Assembly (NCBI GenBank): GCA_964602995.1 | Contig: CAZRTM010000002.1 | Span: forward strand, 1-64,000 | Length of the DNA: 64,000 bases | Reading direction: 5' to 3' | DNA from: JAAYYY01 sp964602995 | GTDB lineage: Bacteria > Chloroflexota > Anaerolineae > Promineifilales > Promineifilaceae | Shown here: piece after piece, positions 26,152 through 35,590 of the stretch | How positions within the stretch are numbered: the first letter of the stretch is position 1 | How the letters are laid out: every line of letters starts with the position of its first letter | Position numbers and translations under genes: made by a program | Notes under the pieces: generated by a model | What the model was told of the DNA's origin: nothing | The model's database searches: none | What the model saw: the letters and a program-made list of their open reading frames with translations, nothing else

Positions 26152-26859
26152 TCAGCCGCCGGACACCTGGATCAGGCGTTTCAAGGCCGGAATATCCAGC
26201 AAGATGATCTGACGATCCCCGGTTTGCACCCAGCGAGCACGCCGGAAGCGGCTGAGCGTCTTGTTAATGCTGACGCGAGTGGCGCCAGTCATCTCGGCCA
26301 GATCAGTCTGGGTGAGCGGAATATCTATCAGGGTCCCTTCTTCGACCGGATGGCCGTGATCCTGGGCCAGCTTCAGAAGGACTCGGGCCAGGCGACCGTT
26401 GAGGTCGAGAAAGAAGACGTCGCTGATCTGGTCGTTAAGATGCCGGATGCGTTTGGCCAGGGTTTGCATCACGTGGGAGGCAAACTGGGGGTTGCCGTTG
26501 AGAAAGTGGGTGAAGTCGTCACGGTGCAGGGTCAGCGTCCCAGTTGCTTCTATTGCTTCTGCTGTGGCCGAACGGGGGGCGTCGTCGAGGAGGGCCAATT
26601 CGCCAAAGAAATCACCTGCGCCAAGGATGGCCAGCAATGCTTCCTGCCCTTCAGGCGTGCTGTTGGTGATTTTGACTTTGCCGGTGCTGATGATGTAGAG
26701 CAAACCACCCGGGTCGCCCAGATGGAAGATCACCTGACCGGGGCCAAAATGGCGAGGAACAAGCCGGTGGGCCAGCTCGGCTGCTTCATCCGCTTTCAGG
26801 CGGCTGAAAAAGGGCACTTTTTGCAGAGCCTGAGTCTTGGACTCGTATGAATTAGCCAT
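26152..26859 (-). CDS. Crp/Fnr-family transcriptional regulator
   Basis: The 235-residue regulator has an N-terminal cyclic-nucleotide-binding fold (about 20-135), whose phosphate-binding cassette reads GELALLDDAPRSATAEA and is close to the canonical cAMP site. A C-terminal winged helix follows (LTQTDLAEMTGATRVSINKTLSRF). There is no N-terminal cysteine cluster, so it is not an oxygen-sensing Fnr. It sits 15 bp after alaX on the same strand and may be co-transcribed with the kinase and alaX genes. Confidence 0.92.
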   Translation of the reverse strand: MANSYESKTQALQKVPFFSRLKADEAAELAHRLVPRHFGPGQVIFHLGDPGGLLYIISTGKVKITNSTPEGQEALLAILGAGDFFGELALLDDAPRSATAEAIEATGTLTLHRDDFTHFLNGNPQFASHVMQTLAKRIRHLNDQISDVFFLDLNGRLARVLLKLAQDHGHPVEEGTLIDIPLTQTDLAEMTGATRVSINKTLSRFRRARWVQTGDRQIILLDIPALKRLIQVSGG

Positions 26860-26874
26860 CTTTTCTTCTTTGCG

Positions 26875-28098
26875 TTAATGGAGTTGAGCCAGTAGCAGGC
26901 GCTCGGCGTGGTCCAATGCCTGCTCCAGGCGCTCCAAATCTGCTACTGGACCCCCACCCTGGGCGTAAGTCGGCGAGCCTCCGCCCGCGGCGCTGCCCAG
27001 GATTTGTAGGGCGGGTTTCAAAAGTTCGTTCATCTGACCAGGCGCATCCTTGGCGCGGGCGAAGATTAGCTGTGACTTGTCGCCACTGAGGCCAAGTAGG
27101 GCAATTGCGCCGGGCGTTTCGGCAATCTGGCTGGCGAGGGTGCGCACTTCGTCTGGCCCCCGGTCGTCAAAAGCGCGCTTGATGATACGTGCTCCATTCT
27201 GGCCTGCCGTTTCGGCCAGTAGCTTTTCGGCAAGCAGCTCCATGGCCTCTGATTGCCGGCGGCGGTTTTCGCGCCGCAGCTCTTTGATTTCCTCGCGCAT
27301 ATTGGCCACTGCACCTTCCAGCTCCCAATAGCCGGTGGTCAGCTCATTGGCTAGCGTGTTGACCACGTGGTTTTTACGTCCGTAATCCAACAGCGCCCGC
27401 TTGCCGCAGCAAAACTCGACGCGAAGCTGTTGGCGGTGACGCTCCAGCTTGACGACCTTGATCATACCTACGGCGCCGGTGCGAGAGACGTGCGTGCCGC
27501 CGCAGGCTGTGACGTCAAATTGCTCGATTTCAACCAGGCGCAGTTTATCAGATTCAAGCTCAGGGACTTTGCGCAGCGCCAGACGCTCTGCTTCCTCTGG
27601 TGAAACCTCCCTGATGCGGATGGCGCGGTCTTCCCAGATAACCTGGTTGGCCAGCAGCTCGGCCTGTTCGACATCTTCCGGGCGCAGTTGTTCCTTATTG
27701 AGATCGATCGTGACGCTGTTATCACTGAGGTGGAAGCTGACAGTGTGCGCGTCTGCGACCTGGATGAAGGCCTGCGAGAGAATGTGCTGCCCGGTGTGTT
27801 GTTGCATATGGTCGAAGCGGCGGTCCCAATCGATTACGCCCTGTACGCCCTGCATTTCAGCGGGCGATGGTGTGGCAGAGAGTACGTGAACCACAGCGCC
27901 GTCTGTTTCGCGAATGTAAACGTCTTCCACCGGCACACCGTTGAGCGTCCCTGCGTCGGCCGGTTGTCCGCCGGAAACGGGGTAGAAGTAGGTGCGATCC
28001 AACACCAGGGCGGGGCGGCCGTTGTGGTCGAATTGATCAACAACAGTTGCGTTAAAGGTGGTCGTGTATGAGTCTGTGTAGTAGAGCCGTTCTGTCAT
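26875..28098 (-). CDS. alaX: AlaX-type alanyl-tRNA editing protein with DHHA1 domain
   Basis: The 407-residue protein is related to the editing half of alanyl-tRNA synthetase, without the aminoacylation domain. It has the tRNA-SAD metal motifs HTGQH (His101, His105) and CGGTH (Cys199, His203), a coiled-coil segment (about 255-290) and a C-terminal DHHA1 domain ending AAGGGSPTYAQGGGP. Such free-standing AlaX-L proteins hydrolyse Ser or Gly mischarged onto tRNA(Ala). Its ATG lies 2 bp after the sensor-kinase stop, so it is translated as part of that operon, an unusual partner for a tRNA editing enzyme. Confidence 0.92.
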   Translation of the reverse strand: MTERLYYTDSYTTTFNATVVDQFDHNGRPALVLDRTYFYPVSGGQPADAGTLNGVPVEDVYIRETDGAVVHVLSATPSPAEMQGVQGVIDWDRRFDHMQQHTGQHILSQAFIQVADAHTVSFHLSDNSVTIDLNKEQLRPEDVEQAELLANQVIWEDRAIRIREVSPEEAERLALRKVPELESDKLRLVEIEQFDVTACGGTHVSRTGAVGMIKVVKLERHRQQLRVEFCCGKRALLDYGRKNHVVNTLANELTTGYWELEGAVANMREEIKELRRENRRRQSEAMELLAEKLLAETAGQNGARIIKRAFDDRGPDEVRTLASQIAETPGAIALLGLSGDKSQLIFARAKDAPGQMNELLKPALQILGSAAGGGSPTYAQGGGPVADLERLEQALDHAERLLLAQLH

Positions 28099-28100
28099 AT

Positions 28101-30755
28101 CTATACGTTACTTGTTTCGAATTTGGTGACCGTTGGCAAGGTGAAGTTGAAGCGGGCGCCGCCGCCGGGGGCATCATCTACCCAGATTTTGCCGCCGTGC
28201 GCTTCCACAGCAAGGCGGCAGAAGGCCAGGCCCAATCCCATACCCTTCGGTACGTCCTTGCCCTGGATGCGCCGGAACTTTTCGAAAATCACCTCGCGAT
28301 ATTGGCGCGCAATGCCCTGTCCCTGGTCGCTCACTGAGACCAGAACGCGCTGCTCCCCTTCGACCGGGCGCACGGCAACAGTTATTTCTCGCGCTTCAGG
28401 CGTATATTTGCTGGCGTTGTCGAGCAGGTTAATGAAGACACGGCTGATCATATCGGGATCGACGTAGACCTCCGGTAGGACAGCGGCTAATTCTATGTGC
28501 AACTGGACGTTACGGCGCTCGAGGTTTGGTTGCACAATTTCGCGGGCATCTGCGAGCAGCGAGGAGATATCGACAAATTCAGCCTCGGTGATGGGCCTTC
28601 CTGCTTCTAAATGGGTGATATCCAGCAAAGAGCGGATCAGGGTCTGCAGGCGGCGGCTGCTGCGAGAGGCGATCTCGACAATTGAGTCCAGAATCGGGTC
28701 GCCGTCTTCCGGCAGTTCATAGCGCAGTAGCTCCAGGCTGGAGATGATGTTGCCCAACGGACTTTGCAGGTCGTGGACTAACATCGCCATCAGATCCTCG
28801 CGCATTTCCTCCAGCTCGACCTGTTGTGAGATATCGCGGTAGATCCACTGCAACACCTCGCTGTCACCGGAAACGGTGCGCTTGACATAGCCCTCAACGG
28901 GCACCGTCCGTCCTGTACTATTGACGATCTTGCTTTCGAACTTCTGCACCTCATCACGACCAATTGTGTCCAACTGCGGCGCCCTATGCCGCACTGCTTC
29001 TGAATGAATGGCGCGAATCGGCTGGCCCAGCAGTGTCGCTCGCTCGTATCCCAGAAACTCCAGTGCGCGACGGTTGGCCTCGACAATGGTACCCGACAGG
29101 TCTGTTAACAAGATGGGTGTAACGCTGTCCTCAAACAGGCTCAGATATCGCGCCTCTGCCGCCTGGGTACGGGCAAATTGCTGGGCGTTGGCCAGCGCAC
29201 TGCTGGCCAGGTTGGCCAGGTTCACCAGAAGCTGCAGGTCGTCCTCGGTGAAGGGGCCGTGACGGGGGTTGATAGCCTGTACGGTGCCCAATACCTCACC
29301 TTTAACCATCAGCGGGGCGCACATCATGGAGCGGGTGTCGTGACCGGTGCGGCGGTCGGCATCGCGGTAGAAGCGTTCATCCTGTAAGGTGTTCTGAACC
29401 AGCGCCGGTTGGCCGTGTTCCATGACCCAGCCCGAGACGCCCTTGTTTGAAGGGAGGCGCAGGCCCAGGATCTTCTGGCTACCGATTCCTTCGGCGACTT
29501 CGTAAACCAGCTCATTGGCCTGTTTGTCGACCAGAGCGATAGAGATTGCCTCTGAATTGATCAGCTCATTCATTTGCGCTAACAGGAGCTGCAAAATGTG
29601 GTTGGTGTCCAGACTAGAATTGATGACCCGGCTGGCTTCGTTGAGCAGAGCCGAGACTTTGAGCTGCCGCTGCGTATCCTGGTAGAGGCGGGCGTTCTCG
29701 ATGGCGATAGCTGCCTGGTTAGCCAGCATCTGGAGCAAATTCAGCTCCTGCTCTCCAAACTGCCTGCGCTGCGCCGTGTTCATCAGGACGGCCAGCGCCA
29801 CCGGCCGGTCGCGGGCCACGATGGGCATGAGTAGTGCCGCTTTCAGTTCGGCGTCGGGCAAGATGGAGCGCAGGAAGGCGTTGGTCTCCAGAGCAGAGCC
29901 ATGCACCTGTTGCGGTATCAGCTCTTCGAGGGCCTGTTGTAACTGCCAGATATGGTCGTCGGTGACGGCAACCGAGAGGTTCTCGCCGTCTGGCCGCGCC
30001 CTTTCGGGATAGATCGTATGCAGCGAAAGGTGCTGTTCATCCGGCTGCCATTCAAAGAGCGCACAGACATCGACATCGACCAGTTGTCTCATCTGTTGCG
30101 CAACCGCATCTAGGACGTCGGGTAAGTTCAGACTGCCGGAGATGGTCGTCGTCGCGCTGACCAGGGCCGCCAGCTCGCCGGTGCGCTCCTGGCTTTCCTG
30201 ATAAAGTCTGGCGCTCTCAACCGTGCTGGCCACCTGGTTGGCAATAGCGTCCAGAAGATCAATGCTTTCCTGATCGAACTGGTTGGCCCCTGGTTTGCTG
30301 ATGATGATGGCCCCAACGGGGCGCGAGCGAATGATGAGCGGAGCGCACACGACGGACCATGAAGCGTCGCTCTCGTCCTGATCTGGCGACTGCAGCCAAC
30401 GGTCGTCCTCCTGAGTATCCTCAACAACAGCGGTGCACTTATTGTCTGCCACCCAGGAAAAGAGGCTTTTGCTGACAATCTCATCCAAATACATGCCCTC
30501 GTGGGCTTGCAACTCTCCTTCCCGTAGGGTCCAGGCATACTGCGGCTCGAGTTGCTCATTAACCACGACGATGCTGCCCGAGTGCGCACCGGTCTCTTCT
30601 AACGTTGCCCGAAGAACCCGGGGCAGCACCACGTTAATCTCCAGCCCTTCGGCAACAACTTGCTTGAGATGATCGTTGATTGCGAAAAGTGACCGGAGTT
30701 GGTCCAGGTCTCGGGTGGCATCTCTCATGATTGTCTCGCGGCGATGGGTGTCCAT
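28101..30755 (-). CDS. Multi-GAF, PAS-containing sensor histidine kinase
   Basis: The 884-residue protein has three successive GAF domains (about 15-190, 195-365, 370-540), a PAS domain (about 545-660), then HisKA with the phospho-accepting His in MLVHDLQSPLGNI. HATPase_c follows, with VFINLLDNASKYTP (N box), VSDQGQGI (G1) and KGMGLGLAFCRLAVEAHGG (G2). No membrane helix is present, so it senses in the cytoplasm; GAF domains typically bind small molecules or bilins. No clear ribosome site precedes 30755, and a second in-frame ATG lies at 30728. No partner response regulator is adjacent. alaX follows within 2 bp. Confidence 0.9.
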   Translation of the reverse strand: MDTHRRETIMRDATRDLDQLRSLFAINDHLKQVVAEGLEINVVLPRVLRATLEETGAHSGSIVVVNEQLEPQYAWTLREGELQAHEGMYLDEIVSKSLFSWVADNKCTAVVEDTQEDDRWLQSPDQDESDASWSVVCAPLIIRSRPVGAIIISKPGANQFDQESIDLLDAIANQVASTVESARLYQESQERTGELAALVSATTTISGSLNLPDVLDAVAQQMRQLVDVDVCALFEWQPDEQHLSLHTIYPERARPDGENLSVAVTDDHIWQLQQALEELIPQQVHGSALETNAFLRSILPDAELKAALLMPIVARDRPVALAVLMNTAQRRQFGEQELNLLQMLANQAAIAIENARLYQDTQRQLKVSALLNEASRVINSSLDTNHILQLLLAQMNELINSEAISIALVDKQANELVYEVAEGIGSQKILGLRLPSNKGVSGWVMEHGQPALVQNTLQDERFYRDADRRTGHDTRSMMCAPLMVKGEVLGTVQAINPRHGPFTEDDLQLLVNLANLASSALANAQQFARTQAAEARYLSLFEDSVTPILLTDLSGTIVEANRRALEFLGYERATLLGQPIRAIHSEAVRHRAPQLDTIGRDEVQKFESKIVNSTGRTVPVEGYVKRTVSGDSEVLQWIYRDISQQVELEEMREDLMAMLVHDLQSPLGNIISSLELLRYELPEDGDPILDSIVEIASRSSRRLQTLIRSLLDITHLEAGRPITEAEFVDISSLLADAREIVQPNLERRNVQLHIELAAVLPEVYVDPDMISRVFINLLDNASKYTPEAREITVAVRPVEGEQRVLVSVSDQGQGIARQYREVIFEKFRRIQGKDVPKGMGLGLAFCRLAVEAHGGKIWVDDAPGGGARFNFTLPTVTKFETSNV

Positions 30756-30956
30756 ACCAATTTATTGTTTTTATTGTAAACGCTGCTTTGTCTCGATTCA
30801 ATAGCGACCAGGATGGCCTCTCGCAACAAAGAGATCCGATTTTTCGGGTGTATCTGATAACTTAAGGTACGTTTAGGACTGATTTGGACCCTGAAATGCG
30901 AGCGGTGGTGAAAAAAATGGATATCCCACCGCAAGTCACGTTGTAGGATCGGTAGG

Positions 30957-31754
30957 TCAGGCCGAATGTTCCATAGCGCGTGCTTCTAATTTGCGGCGTA
31001 CCAGTTCAACCTGATGTGGTTTATCGACATCCATTGCCAGCTCTGCATAAGGGCTTTTGAGGATACGCACTGGCTCGCCAATGAGCCGCCCCGCTTTGGC
31101 CTCAATTTCTGCAATAGACATCTGGCGGGCAAGCAGTTTCAGGATGGTCAGGGGGCCGACCAGTCGCGCCAGCCGCCAGGCATGTTTACGCGCATTATAC
31201 ATCGCCTCCCACAGTTCAGGGTTGGTGTGAATGATGCGCGGATGGGTCAGGGCCAGATCGCCACCGGCCACTTCCACGCCTTTCAGCTTCACGAAGGTGC
31301 GCCGGGAGTTGGGAAAGGCCTCTTCTAGCGTCTCGCGTGTGACGAGATTGTAGTAAGCCAGGCGATCGAAGGGCCGGCAGGAATCGATAAAGCGCTCTAC
31401 CACTTGTGAAGTGAGAAGGGGGACATCACCTGTGGTGATCAGCAGCGGCTGGGGGTCGCTCTGGCGCTGGCTGATGTATTCAACGGCTATGCGGATATTT
31501 TGAACCAGGCTGCCGCTGTCGGGCATGAATGTCAGCCGGGCACCGGCGCTCTGTAGGGCGGGCGGAACATCGCTTTCATCAATGCCCATCACGACAATAT
31601 GATCAATGCCGCTCGCACCCTGGACGGCGTCCACGACGTACTCGAGCATTGTACGACCACCGATTTCAAGCAAGGACTTTGGCTTGCCATTCGTATAGTC
31701 AAAGAGCGGATCTTCGGGCGCGATAGTTCCACCGGCAGCGATAATGCAATACAT
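30957..31754 (-). CDS. MobA-like nucleotidyltransferase family protein
   Basis: About 265 residues with a nucleotide-diphospho-sugar transferase fold: CIIAAGGTIAPEDPLFDYTNG at the start (a variant of the GG..R..K nucleotide loop), KPKSLLEIGGRTMLEYVVDA, and the metal-binding LITTGDVPLLT. Proteins of this group transfer NMP to a sugar phosphate, alcohol phosphate or molybdopterin; the acceptor cannot be predicted. The start at 31754 is chosen because the fold begins there and the upstream stop is 13 bp away. It ends the nadE operon. Confidence 0.8.
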   Translation of the reverse strand: MYCIIAAGGTIAPEDPLFDYTNGKPKSLLEIGGRTMLEYVVDAVQGASGIDHIVVMGIDESDVPPALQSAGARLTFMPDSGSLVQNIRIAVEYISQRQSDPQPLLITTGDVPLLTSQVVERFIDSCRPFDRLAYYNLVTRETLEEAFPNSRRTFVKLKGVEVAGGDLALTHPRIIHTNPELWEAMYNARKHAWRLARLVGPLTILKLLARQMSIAEIEAKAGRLIGEPVRILKSPYAELAMDVDKPHQVELVRRKLEARAMEHSA

Positions 31755-31767
31755 CTGTGTCTGGTTC

Positions 31768-32855
31768 CTATGATTCCTGAAGCTGTTCAAAGTGCGGTTG
31801 CAGGTTCAGCCTGTCGATCAGGTCGTCTAATTCCTGGTGAGTTAACGGGCGTCCTTTGCCGGCGACGGCAGTGAGAGCCGCCTCCATCATATTGGTGCCA
31901 AAGGAGCGGCCCTCAAGACGGGGCGTCGTGGTGAGCAGATGAGTGACGCCACGCTCTCGAAAAGCGGCAACGTCGTCCGGCGTTGTGGTGTTGGTCACGA
32001 TCACCTTGCCGCTCAAATCGTCTGGCATGTGTTGCTTAATATAGTGGCAATCACCGGCAATGACGTCTGCCCAACGGTACCATTTCTNNNNNNNNNNNNN
32101 NNNNNNNNNNNNNNNNNNNNNNNNNNNNNNNNNNNNNNNNNNNNNNNNNNNNNNNNNNNNNNNNNNNNNNNNNNNNNNNNNNNNNNNTGCTTAATATAGT
32201 GGCAATCACCGGCAATGACGTCTGCCCAACGGTACCATTTCTCGTAACGAGGAACAATGACATCCTGTTTTTCGCCGGTGGGGTAGAGGACGCTGATGGG
32301 GAGGCGGCGGGCGATGGGCAAAAGGAAACGGGCGACTTGCCTTAACCCGGCGTAGCTACGGATGGGAATGGGGATGCCAAGCGCAAACATCAAATCAGCA
32401 CATAATACGTCGTACCCGGCATCAAAAAAGGTACGGGTCATGCCGAAGCGATCAACAGCAGCCGTTAACATCACTTTTGCCTGGCGGTAACGATCTCCCA
32501 GGTGGGCAACCAATACATCGACGACGCCTCGCTCCAGCGTGTTCTTAAGCCCGCTGCCATCCACAACCGGAGTTCTGGAAACGCCCGTAATCAGCTTGTG
32601 TGCTGCCACGAGAGCGTGTTTCTGGCCTTCAAACTCAATCCAGAGGTCAATGCCGCCGACGCCGAGGGCGTCGACGCGGCCGTCGAGAGCAGTAAAGAGG
32701 GTCTGGGCGCGCGAGACATTGCCATCGGTCCCGGTGCGTTCGATGACGACCGGTTCGCCCAATAGGGTGAGTTCGACCCGCTTGTCACGGGCAGAACTGC
32801 CCAGGCTGACGCTCACAGCCTGTTTGGGGCTGCGTTTTGCGTTGCTATCAGTCAT
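31768..32855 (-). CDS. Conserved protein often annotated quinate 5-dehydrogenase, split by a false scaffold gap
   Basis: Two reading frames on either side of the 100-N gap belong to one gene. Removing the duplicated 55 bp and the 100 N leaves 933 bp, a clean 310-residue frame that continues ...CDYH-free IAGDCHYIK into QHMPDDLSG. Features are VSVSLGSSARDKRVE, ERTGTDGN, DALGVGGIDLW, TPVVDGSGLKNTLER and the C-terminal THLLTTTPRLEGRSFGTNMM. I recall this family being labelled quinate 5-dehydrogenase in several phyla, but no biochemical support is visible. The first 8 bp overlap the end of the protease gene. Confidence 0.7.
32033..32242. repeat. Identical 55-bp flanks around a false gap (assembly artefact)
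   Basis: Bases 32033-32087 are identical to 32188-32242, and 100 N lie between them (32088-32187). The duplicated stretch equals a common assembler k-mer length. Collapsing the copies restores a single reading frame. It is not a biological repeat. Confidence 0.92.
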
Positions 32856-34547
32856 TTGCCGTTTGCTCCTCTATCCAAAACGGGAGGTACATATGATAAG
32901 AGAGAGGCATGCGCACCAGGTCGTAGGCGGCCAGGGCGTCTATGCGGCCGTGGCCGTAGGTGTGGTTGGGAACGGCCTGGCCGGGAACTGAACCACACAT
33001 CTGGTTGCTGGTGAGGGCCAGGCTGCTGTTCCTAACCACTGCCTCCAGCTGCTCCACATCGCCTGCCAGCGAGGGCTGCGCTGAAATGAGCAGCGCCACA
33101 AGCCCGGCGACGTGGGGCGACGCCATGCTGGTGCCGCTCAAATTGCCATAACCGCCGCCAGGAAGGGAAGAGCGGATTTGGTGGCCGGGCGCCACTACAT
33201 CAGGCTTCAGGCGGTTGCTGCCGTCCACCACAACCGGCCCACGGCTGCTGAATGGGGCAATGGCGTCGTTTTTGTCCGTGGCTCCAATGCTAAATGCGGC
33301 ATCGTAAATGGCTGGCGCGAGCTGCACTGTGTTGCAGGACGGCCCGCTGTTGCCAGCCGAGGTGACGACAACGATGCCCGCTGCTCTGGTGTTTTCGACG
33401 ACCGTTTGTAGCAGGGTGGGGTCCGCACACCCTTCGGAAGGTGGGCAGGCCCAGGAATTGTTAATGACGTGCGGCGCTTTGGCCGGGTCAGGATTCTGGC
33501 CGTTCAGGTCTGTAGGTGCAACAAACCACTGGAAACATTCGCTGTAGGTTGCCGGCGTGCCTGCGCCGCTGTCCATGTTGCGACAACCGATCCACTGTGC
33601 GCCGGGCGCAACGCCAATCTGGTTGGTTGCGCCATCGTCGCCGACCATCGTGCCCATTGTGTGTGTGCCATGTTGGTGGTCGTCACACGGTTCGGGTGAG
33701 TCCGGCCCACATACGCCGCCGCCTGTGTGAATGGCGTCGTGCCAGTTGTAGTTGTGGTCGGCGGTTGCGCCGTTCCAGCCCCGATATTGATCGCGTAGAG
33801 CGGGATGTTGCCAATCATATCCGGTATCCTGGCCGCCAATGACCACGCCCTCACCCCGGTGTCCTTCGGCCCAGACATCGGGCGCATTGATCAGCTCGAT
33901 ATTCCACTCCACAGTTGAGGCGCTTTCTGGCTCGCCTTGCGTGAGGGCTGGGATGGGCGCGATTCGCACGGAAGGATTGGCCACCAGGCGCGCCACGTCA
34001 GGCCGGCTGGCGACTGTTTCCGCAAGGCGCCGGTCTCCGCGCACCCAGATCATGTTGGCTATCCAAAATGGTTGGTGAGTGACATCCATTGACTCTAAGG
34101 TCTGAATCAACTCTGGCTGTGTGCGGCTGGCNNNNNNNNNNNNNNNNNNNNNNNNNNNNNNNNNNNNNNNNNNNNNNNNNNNNNNNNNNNNNNNNNNNNN
34201 NNNNNNNNNNNNNNNNNNNNNNNNNNNNNNNGAGTGACATCCATTGACTCTAAGGTCTGAATCAACTCTGGCTGTGTGCGGCTGGCGGTGGCTGTCAACT
34301 GTTGATACACAAAGCGCCCTTTCTCGAGGCGGCTATCAAGGTTGTGGGCGGCACTGAGATCGGCTTGCTCGGCCATGAAGATGAGAAATTCGGCCTCTTC
34401 GCCCTCTGCTGTCGCCGAAATGACCCAGGGGTCGGCCTTGGCATGTAGTTGTGCTGTGCCTGGTTGCGCGTCTGCCGGTGCGGTTATGGCGACAGCCGCA
34501 AGCAGCAATATGACAATGAAGAGGCGGAAGTGAGAAGTGCGCTGCAT
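32848..34547 (-). CDS. Secreted subtilisin-like serine protease (S8), split by a false scaffold gap
   Basis: A signal peptide (MQRTSHFRLFIVILLLAAV) and a propeptide-like region lead into an S8 peptidase domain. The triad is Asp in GGQDTGYDW, His in HQHGTHTMGT and Ser in SGTSMASPHVAG, with the oxyanion Asn in TSAGNSG. Removing the duplicated 55 bp and 100 N gives one continuous frame of 514 residues. The start at 34547 is chosen for the signal peptide; a TTG at 34577 lies inside nadE. It is exported and probably degrades extracellular protein. It is in an operon with nadE upstream and the quinate-dehydrogenase-like gene downstream. Confidence 0.9.
34077..34286. repeat. Identical 55-bp flanks around a false gap (assembly artefact)
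   Basis: Bases 34077-34131 are identical to 34232-34286, with 100 N between (34132-34231). The pattern and copy length are the same as at 32033-32242. Collapsing the copies restores the protease frame. Confidence 0.92.
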
Positions 34548-34564
34548 ATCTTTGCCAGGACTGC

Positions 34565-35428
34565 TCAGGTGCCCCAATCGCGCAGGTAGCGAAAATCGTG
34601 GCCCACAGTGCGACCACTTAGCTTGGGAATAACCGGCATCGTTCGCTTAAATTGGGAGGTTCGAATCATGCGGATGACGGTTTGCACGAAGGAGGCAGAA
34701 AAGCCTGCCTCGACTGCTTCATGCGGCAAATAGCGTTCATCGACCAGCAGATAGAGAAGAGGATCGACGTCGTCGTAGGTGAAGCCGAAATCACCTTCAT
34801 CTGTCTGCCCCGGAATGAGGTCAGCACTGGGCGGCTTGTCGATGATGGCGTCGGGAATGCCCAAGGCGCGCGAGAGCTGTCGCACCTGAGTTTTGTAGAG
34901 GTCGCCGATGGGGTTGATGGCGGAGGCGAGGTCGCCAAAGATTGTGCCATAGCCTAACAACAGCTCCGTCTTGTTGCTGGTGCCGATAACCAGACCGTTC
35001 CAGGCAGCAGAGCGATCAAAGATGACCATCATGCGTGCGCGGGCCATGATATTGCCTTTACGATGGGCTGTGATGCCCGGCGACTGCTCAAACAGGGGTT
35101 CGACGATGGGGGTGATTTCCACCGTTTCGCTCTCAATGCCCAGGTCGTCAATTACCATTTGTGCGTGAGCCAGGCTTTCCTGGGAAGAAGCGGCGTAAGG
35201 CAGGCGCAGGGCCAGGACGTTCTCTGGGCCAAGGGCAGCAGCAGTCAGGTAGCAGGAGAGGGCGGAGTCGAGGCCGCCAGAAAGCCCAAGCACGGCGCGG
35301 CTGAAGCCCGCTTTGCCCAACTCGCTCTTAACAAAGTCAACCAGTATGTGACGTACGACGCCGCTGTCCACAATAAGGTTGTCGCGAAGTGAGTCGGGGA
35401 GCGTTATGCGCGGGATATTCTCTGCCAT
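34565..35428 (-). CDS. nadE: NAD(+) synthetase (ammonia-type)
   Basis: The 287-residue ATP-pyrophosphatase enzyme has P-loop LSGGLDSAL, then VIGTSNKTELLLGYGTIFGD, YKTQVRQLSRALGIP and PSADLIPGQTDEGDFGF. It adenylates deamido-NAD and amidates it to NAD, the last step of NAD synthesis. There is no N-terminal nitrilase domain, so it uses ammonia, or glutamine through a separate protein. It heads a four-gene minus-strand run. The palindromic element at 35504-35563 lies 76 bp upstream. Confidence 0.95.
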   Translation of the reverse strand: MAENIPRITLPDSLRDNLIVDSGVVRHILVDFVKSELGKAGFSRAVLGLSGGLDSALSCYLTAAALGPENVLALRLPYAASSQESLAHAQMVIDDLGIESETVEITPIVEPLFEQSPGITAHRKGNIMARARMMVIFDRSAAWNGLVIGTSNKTELLLGYGTIFGDLASAINPIGDLYKTQVRQLSRALGIPDAIIDKPPSADLIPGQTDEGDFGFTYDDVDPLLYLLVDERYLPHEAVEAGFSASFVQTVIRMIRTSQFKRTMPVIPKLSGRTVGHDFRYLRDWGT

Positions 35429-35503
35429 CTTCTGCCTCTTGAGTGCCTGGACGCGACCGGATTGTAACTGTCCTGTGGGCAGTGTGCAATGCGGCTGAGT
35501 TAT

Positions 35504-35563
35504 GTAAAGCGATTTGGTAAATCGCTTTTATGACATGTGAAGCGATTTACCAAATCGCTTTAC
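35504..35563. repeat. Nested palindromic element between the L,D-transpeptidase gene and nadE
   Basis: Two perfect 24-bp inverted arms (35504-35527 and 35540-35563) flank a 12-base spacer. Each arm is itself a hairpin: AAGCGATTT, loop GGT or ACC, AAATCGCTT. On the minus strand the element follows the transpeptidase stop by 27 bp and could terminate it. The hairpin core matches the copy at 12954-12976, so it belongs to a small dispersed repeat family. Confidence 0.75.
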
Positions 35564-35590
35564 AGTCTGGCCGACATGTAGAGGCAGACG

